From Nitrospirota bacterium (GTDB lineage Bacteria; Nitrospirota; Nitrospiria; SBBL01; JAADHI01): a stretch of DNA of 64,000 nucleotides. Of the stretch, positions 63,947-64,000 are shown in pieces. A program made the translations under genes and the position numbers. The stretch is from the NCBI GenBank assembly GCA_029261135.1, contig JAJDBX010000057.1, positions 1-64,000 of the forward strand, written 5' to 3'. Every line of letters begins with the position of its first letter. Within the stretch, counting starts at the first letter, position 1. The notes under the pieces were generated by a model, which saw nothing but the letters and a program-made list of their open reading frames with translations, made no database searches and was not told where the DNA came from.

Positions 63947-64000
63947 GGGCTAAGTAACTGTCGCAGTTGCTCACATCAATTTTCAGTTTTTAAAGAAAAA

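Noticed and set aside
1-64000. CRISPR arrays, tRNA or rRNA genes
   Set aside because: I scanned for regular repeat-spacer structure, CCA-ended cloverleaf-like segments and rRNA-conserved stretches and found none.

Overview
The window reads as 64 kb of chromosome from a Gram-negative, free-living environmental bacterium. It carries many lipoproteins with lipoboxes, a periplasmic methionine sulfoxide reductase pair, a type IV pilus retraction ATPase, a LolA-like secreted protein, a pentaheme cytochrome and a dense c-di-GMP/two-component repertoire. The mix (stand-alone DsrEFH-like sulfur-carrier operon, FmdE-like protein, SufU-type scaffold, diiron oxygen-sensor protein with a chemotaxis-like partner) resembles deep-branching lithotrophs such as Nitrospirota or related lineages, but this placement is a guess from gene content only. 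I saw no rRNA, tRNA or CRISPR array.

Layout. 0-0.84 kb: truncated IS630-family element. 0.9-7.5 kb: TPR protein, pentaheme cytochrome, HEAT-repeat lipoprotein, a small DUF4177-like gene missing from the ORF track, and a receiver/CheC/diguanylate cyclase operon. 7.5-11.3 kb: gene graveyard (MshEN fragment, small Cys-rich protein, ferritin-like, kelch and O-methyltransferase pseudogenes) around an intact cold-shock gene with a structured leader. 11.4-29.3 kb: mostly intact housekeeping and signalling genes (aat, pyk, a second cold-shock gene, TPR-kinase plus FHA protein, Nudix, aroC, FmdE-like, pilT, DsrEFH-like trio, Ca/Na antiporter, DUF3047, heme-oxygenase-like redox enzyme). 29.4-34.2 kb: an IS630 remnant beside a GC-richer cassette made of an OmpR-type two-component system and a 742-residue lipoprotein of unknown function, with four exact 11-bp-phased repeats at the lipoprotein promoter. 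34.5-37.3 kb: two directly oriented, decayed IS6-family copies bracketing an IS3 fragment and a secreted-protein gene. 37.4-43.4 kb: msrAB, a receiver protein with degenerate receiver and GGDEF-like parts, methyltransferase, FetB-like permease, GNAT, aminotransferase. 43.6-48.7 kb: a FIST pseudogene, an intact ODP/chemotaxis-like pair and a four-lesion PAS-PAS-GGDEF-EAL pseudogene. 48.8-55.4 kb: gltBD and a staphylococcal-type nuclease. 55.8-64 kb: second FIST pseudogene with an adjoining PAS/EAL pseudogene, a cadherin-like/FG-GAP lipoprotein, a decayed regulator, sufU behind a collapsed sufS, and an Ig-like lipoprotein.

Two themes stand out. First, genes for sensory and c-di-GMP proteins are numerous, and many are broken: about fifteen decayed coding or IS units sit among about fifty intact genes. 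Second, the best candidate for an undescribed regulatory module is the two-component system plus lipoprotein at 29.8-34.2 kb, because its predicted operator can be read directly from the sequence.
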